From contig QKWP01000759.1 of the NCBI GenBank assembly GCA_003550325.1, positions 123,457-187,456 on the forward strand: a stretch of DNA of 64,000 nt. The letters are read 5' to 3'. Position 1 is the stretch's first letter. Each line of letters begins with the position of its first letter. A model generated the notes under the pieces. The model did not search any database, was not told where the DNA came from, and saw nothing but the letters and a program-made list of their open reading frames with translations. Source of the DNA: Gigaspora rosea (lineage: Eukaryota; Glomeromycota; Glomeromycetes; Diversisporales; Gigasporaceae). The position numbers and the translations under genes were made by a program. This document shows positions 60,700 to 64,000 of this stretch, in pieces.

Positions 60700-63600
60700 T
60701 CAAGATGGCTAAAGGTAAAAGAATTTGTGATAAATGTGGTTATAACTTTGCAACACCACGTAAACTTCGTGATCATTTAGAAAGAAAATTCAAATGCAAA
60801 CCAATTACACAAATAACAATCCCCAAGGCATCCCTTCTCCTGTTACCCACATTCGAGGAAGAGACCGAAGGCTAGAAAAGACAAAAAGAAATAAATCACC
60901 AATACCAATTTCTCAAGAAGCTGGTTCAGGCCCAGCAACCCAAGCATATAGAGAAGAAATAACCTCGCAGAACGAAGTTCAAGAGGTAAAATATGCTTCA
61001 AAAGACCATTTTCGATCAATTTACAAAGTAGAAGATGAGGTTATAGAAAAAGAGCCACCCACAAAAAATATAGAATTTTTAGAAAGAAGACCTGACCCCG
61101 ATAAAGAGCATCAAAATATCAAATCCATGACAGTATGGGAAGGCATAGTACCTTCAGCCAAAAATCCTGCATATGCTTTTAACAAACGTTTAGACAATCA
61201 GACCAAATATGCAGATGTGCCTTACATGCCACAACTCATGGATTCAACATGAAACGCAATTACAGATGTCCTCAAAAAAGAGCTTCATAAAAGGGATCAA
61301 ATAAAATCGGCATTGGTTATAAATGCCACATACATAAAATATGAATATAAAGGAATTGGTAATACGGCCGATATAAAAAACTATAATACAAGTTATCACT
61401 ACCCTTATCATAGAAGCAACATGCATGTACTCCTTTCAGAAAATGATATAGACCAGCATTTAACACAATCTGTTGGGGAAATTGATAAAAAGATTGAGGC
61501 ATATATGAAGGAAGGGTCTGGTAAAATTTTTCTTCGATTAGAAATGATACTTATTGAAACATATACACTTTGTCGATCCAACGGAGGATCCTATATTCCT
61601 ATTCCCAAAAAGCTAGCCAATACAAAGTGTACTATCAATCCAGACAATCAAGAGCTAGTCGATCCAGAAACAAATACCTTATCAGAAAAATGTCTCCAAG
61701 GGGCATTAGGAGCTTACTTTGCCTATCAAGATGGAAATACAAAACATCTTGAACGAATTTTTAGAGCTAAAAAACTCAAGCCTATTTAGATAAAGTTAAG
61801 CTTGATGGAATTCCTATGCCTACTTCAGTTTGTTCCCATATATTTAATAAGATTGAGGAAATGAATCCAGATATCTCTATTAATATCTGGGAATGGAAAG
61901 AAGAATCAGCGACTCCCAAACCTGTAATAGCTAGCAAGAACTATAATAGACAACATATTATTGACCTTATGGCTCTTACAGATATTACTAAATCTAAAGA
62001 AGATAAGTACAGACAAAAAAACTACTTTCTTTGGATTAAGAATATAAATGGGCTAGTTTTTAAAGATACCGCTCATTATGGTAAAAGATATATTTGTAGA
62101 AAATGCACTCATAGTTTTTCTACAATAAAGGCTTTAGATCATCATCAAGAGCACTATTTCGGTTTGGAGGAAGCAACTCAAGAAGTCAAATTACCTATCA
62201 AAGGTGTTAATGATTTTGAGAAGTTTAAAAATTATACTCGGATGATTAATGCTCCATGTGTAATTATAGCTGACTTCGAGGCAGACAACAAGAAATGCAA
62301 CGAAGAATATAGAGGACAAATGCGAAAACTTGCCGAGCAAAAAGCCAATAGCTTTTGTTATCTAGTTCATTGGATTGATACTGGAGATATATGGGGCCTT
62401 TCCTATATCGGGGAGAAAATGCTACACAAGAATTTGTCCGAAGAATCGATAAAGAGTTGGTCAAAATTAATAAAATCTTAGCTATTAAGCATGACCGAAT
62501 TGTGACAGAAAATGATAAGAAAAAATTTGTTGAAGCAGATACCTATTGGATATGTAAAGAAAAATTAGCTATAGATGATAAGGTCTGGGACCACTGTCAT
62601 ATAACAGGTGAATTTCGAGGACCAGCTCACAATACCTGTAATCTTAAACTTTCGATCGAAGCATGGAAGATGCCTATCCCAGTTATCTTTCATAATTTCC
62701 GGGGCTATGATTCTCACTTAGTCTGTGAATCTGTCGGGCAATCTGTTAATGCACACCAAATCAAAGTTATAGCTGAGACATTTGAGCGATACAAGTCTAT
62801 GAAAGTAGGTCAGCTAAAATATATAGATAGCATGCAATTTATGAATAATAGCTTGGCAAATCTTACAGAAAATTTAGATGACAACCACCCTATTACAAGC
62901 TGGCACTTTAAAGACTATTCTCAAGATCAAATTTTATTAGCAAGCCATAAAGGAGTTTATCCTTATGACTATATAGATTCTCAAGAAAGATTTAAGGAAA
63001 CAGAGCTTCCTCCGTTCCATGAGTTTTATAGTACTCTTAAAGGCAAAATTTCACAAGATGACTATCAACATGCCCAAAAAGTATGGAAAACTTTTGGTTG
63101 TAAGACTCTAGGAGAGTATCATGATCTCTATCTTAAGATTGACGTACTTAGCCTAGCAGATATCTGGACCCAATTCCGAAAGACATGTATGCAATATTAT
63201 GAACTTGATCCTAGTCATTATGTCTCTGCACCGGCTTTAGCATGAGATGCTATGCTTAAAATGACAGGAGTCAAGATCGAGCTCTTTACAGATATAACTA
63301 TGCATGATTTCATAGAAGAGGCTAAACGTGGAGGAATAGCCATAGCATGTAAACGATATTTCAAAGCCAACAATCCTAAGATGGGTAAGGCCTTTAACCT
63401 GTCTAAACCAACAACTTGGATCTCATATGTCGATGCAAATAATCTTTATTGCTGGGCCATGAGTCAGTATCTGCCTATTGGAAATTATCAATGGGAAGCA
63501 AGCCGAAAATATCTTGAAGATAATCCAAACGAGCAAAAGAAAAATCTTAATAAGATTCTTAATACCGAATCAAATGCCAAAAAAGGATATTATCTAAAGA

Positions 63601-64000
63601 TTAATGCACATTTTCCTTTAAAAACTCATGATTATTTGAGTGATTTACCCCCAGCTGTAGAGAATATGGCTGTAAGTAAAGATATGTTGTGTCCCTATAC
63701 CTCAGAGCTTGTAGATAACTTGGATAGTGGACGGTTTTTAGCAACAAAAAAATTAGTTTCCCATTTTGGTCCACAAAAAGATTGTTATCCATTACCAAGA
63801 ACTCCAATATTATGTAAAATTGGGCATGATAGTTGATGAGGTTACAGAAATCCTATCATTCGACCAAACTAACTGGCTTGCCCATTATATAGCCTTTAAT
63901 ACGGAAAAGCGACAAGGCGCTAAGAATGCTTTTGAGAAAGATTTCTTTAAGCTCATGAATAATTCGGTATATGGCAAAACTATGGAAAATGTTCACAAAT
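60700..64000 (+). mobile_element. Fossil virus-like element with family B DNA polymerase
   Basis: A polymerase-bearing element of Polinton/adintovirus-like or related type, running off the window edge. Parts in order: an N-terminal C2H2-type zinc finger (about 60730-60800); a poorly conserved leader; a second Cys/His motif (about 62095-62150); a 3'-5' exonuclease-like segment with DFEAD (about 62270); an endonuclease VII-like Cys/His motif (WDHCHITG, about 62590); and palm-domain signatures (YVDANNLYCWAM about 63430, NNSVYGKTM near 63960). No capsid gene, integrase or terminal repeat is visible here. It is broken, with about four or five breaks in the visible part, so it is a relic. Divergence looks moderate, since domains are still easy to read. 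Confidence 0.75.

Overview
The window is very AT-rich eukaryotic DNA. It carries short phase-preserving GT-AG introns (about 60-160 bp, one with a TACTAAC branch site), Sel1-repeat and kinase genes of the expanded kind known from arbuscular mycorrhizal fungi, a SAMHD1-like fragment, a large ankyrin gene, and many DNA transposons, MITEs, Helitron-like ends and a SINE. The best fit is a Glomeromycotina fungus such as Rhizophagus; this is inferred from gene families and composition, not from a search. I recognise no rRNA, tRNA or CRISPR.

Layout. 1-3.7 kb: AT-rich DNA with a TTTCGG array, a small TA-flanked MITE and three decayed copies of a kinase-gene tail. 3.7-14.7 kb: one element about 10.9 kb long, with matching 33-bp ends and a 7-bp target duplication. 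It holds a decayed P/THAP9-like transposase gene and a SAMHD1-like fragment. 14.8-17.4 kb: a TIR element, a palindromic minisatellite and a Helitron-like end. 17.7-24.5 kb: a Sel1-kinase gene whose two halves are separated by a tandem array of intron-like units. That array is interrupted by a 3-kb hAT-like element and a MITE. 28.4-33.2 kb: a second hAT-like element that contains an inverted copy of the first. 33.3-38.7 kb: a foldback, a Helitron-like end, a SINE nested in a TIR element next to what looks like its own empty site, and a Tc1-type remnant. 39.6-43.0 kb: a long ankyrin/coiled-coil gene on the minus strand. 43.0-54.7 kb: more than 100 units of a roughly 94-bp satellite directly upstream of that gene, with several MITEs inside. 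54.9-60.3 kb: foldbacks, duplicated non-coding DNA, a truncated Tc1 transposase and CGAAAC arrays. 60.3-64.0 kb: a small Cys-rich ORF and a broken, edge-truncated virus-like element carrying a family B DNA polymerase.

The most unusual signal is shared by the two large arrays. Read in the sense of the neighbouring gene, each unit is an intron-like module: it starts with GTAAGT or GTGAGT and ends in AG, and exactly three bases separate it from the next. The triplet varies while the splice-like borders stay nearly fixed. The two arrays have unrelated unit sequences, lie on opposite strands, and both run in the sense of their own gene. In the Sel1-kinase gene the flanking exons are also phase-compatible.

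Five single-N positions are present. Four are flanked by direct duplications, so parts of the window are probably contig or haplotype joins.
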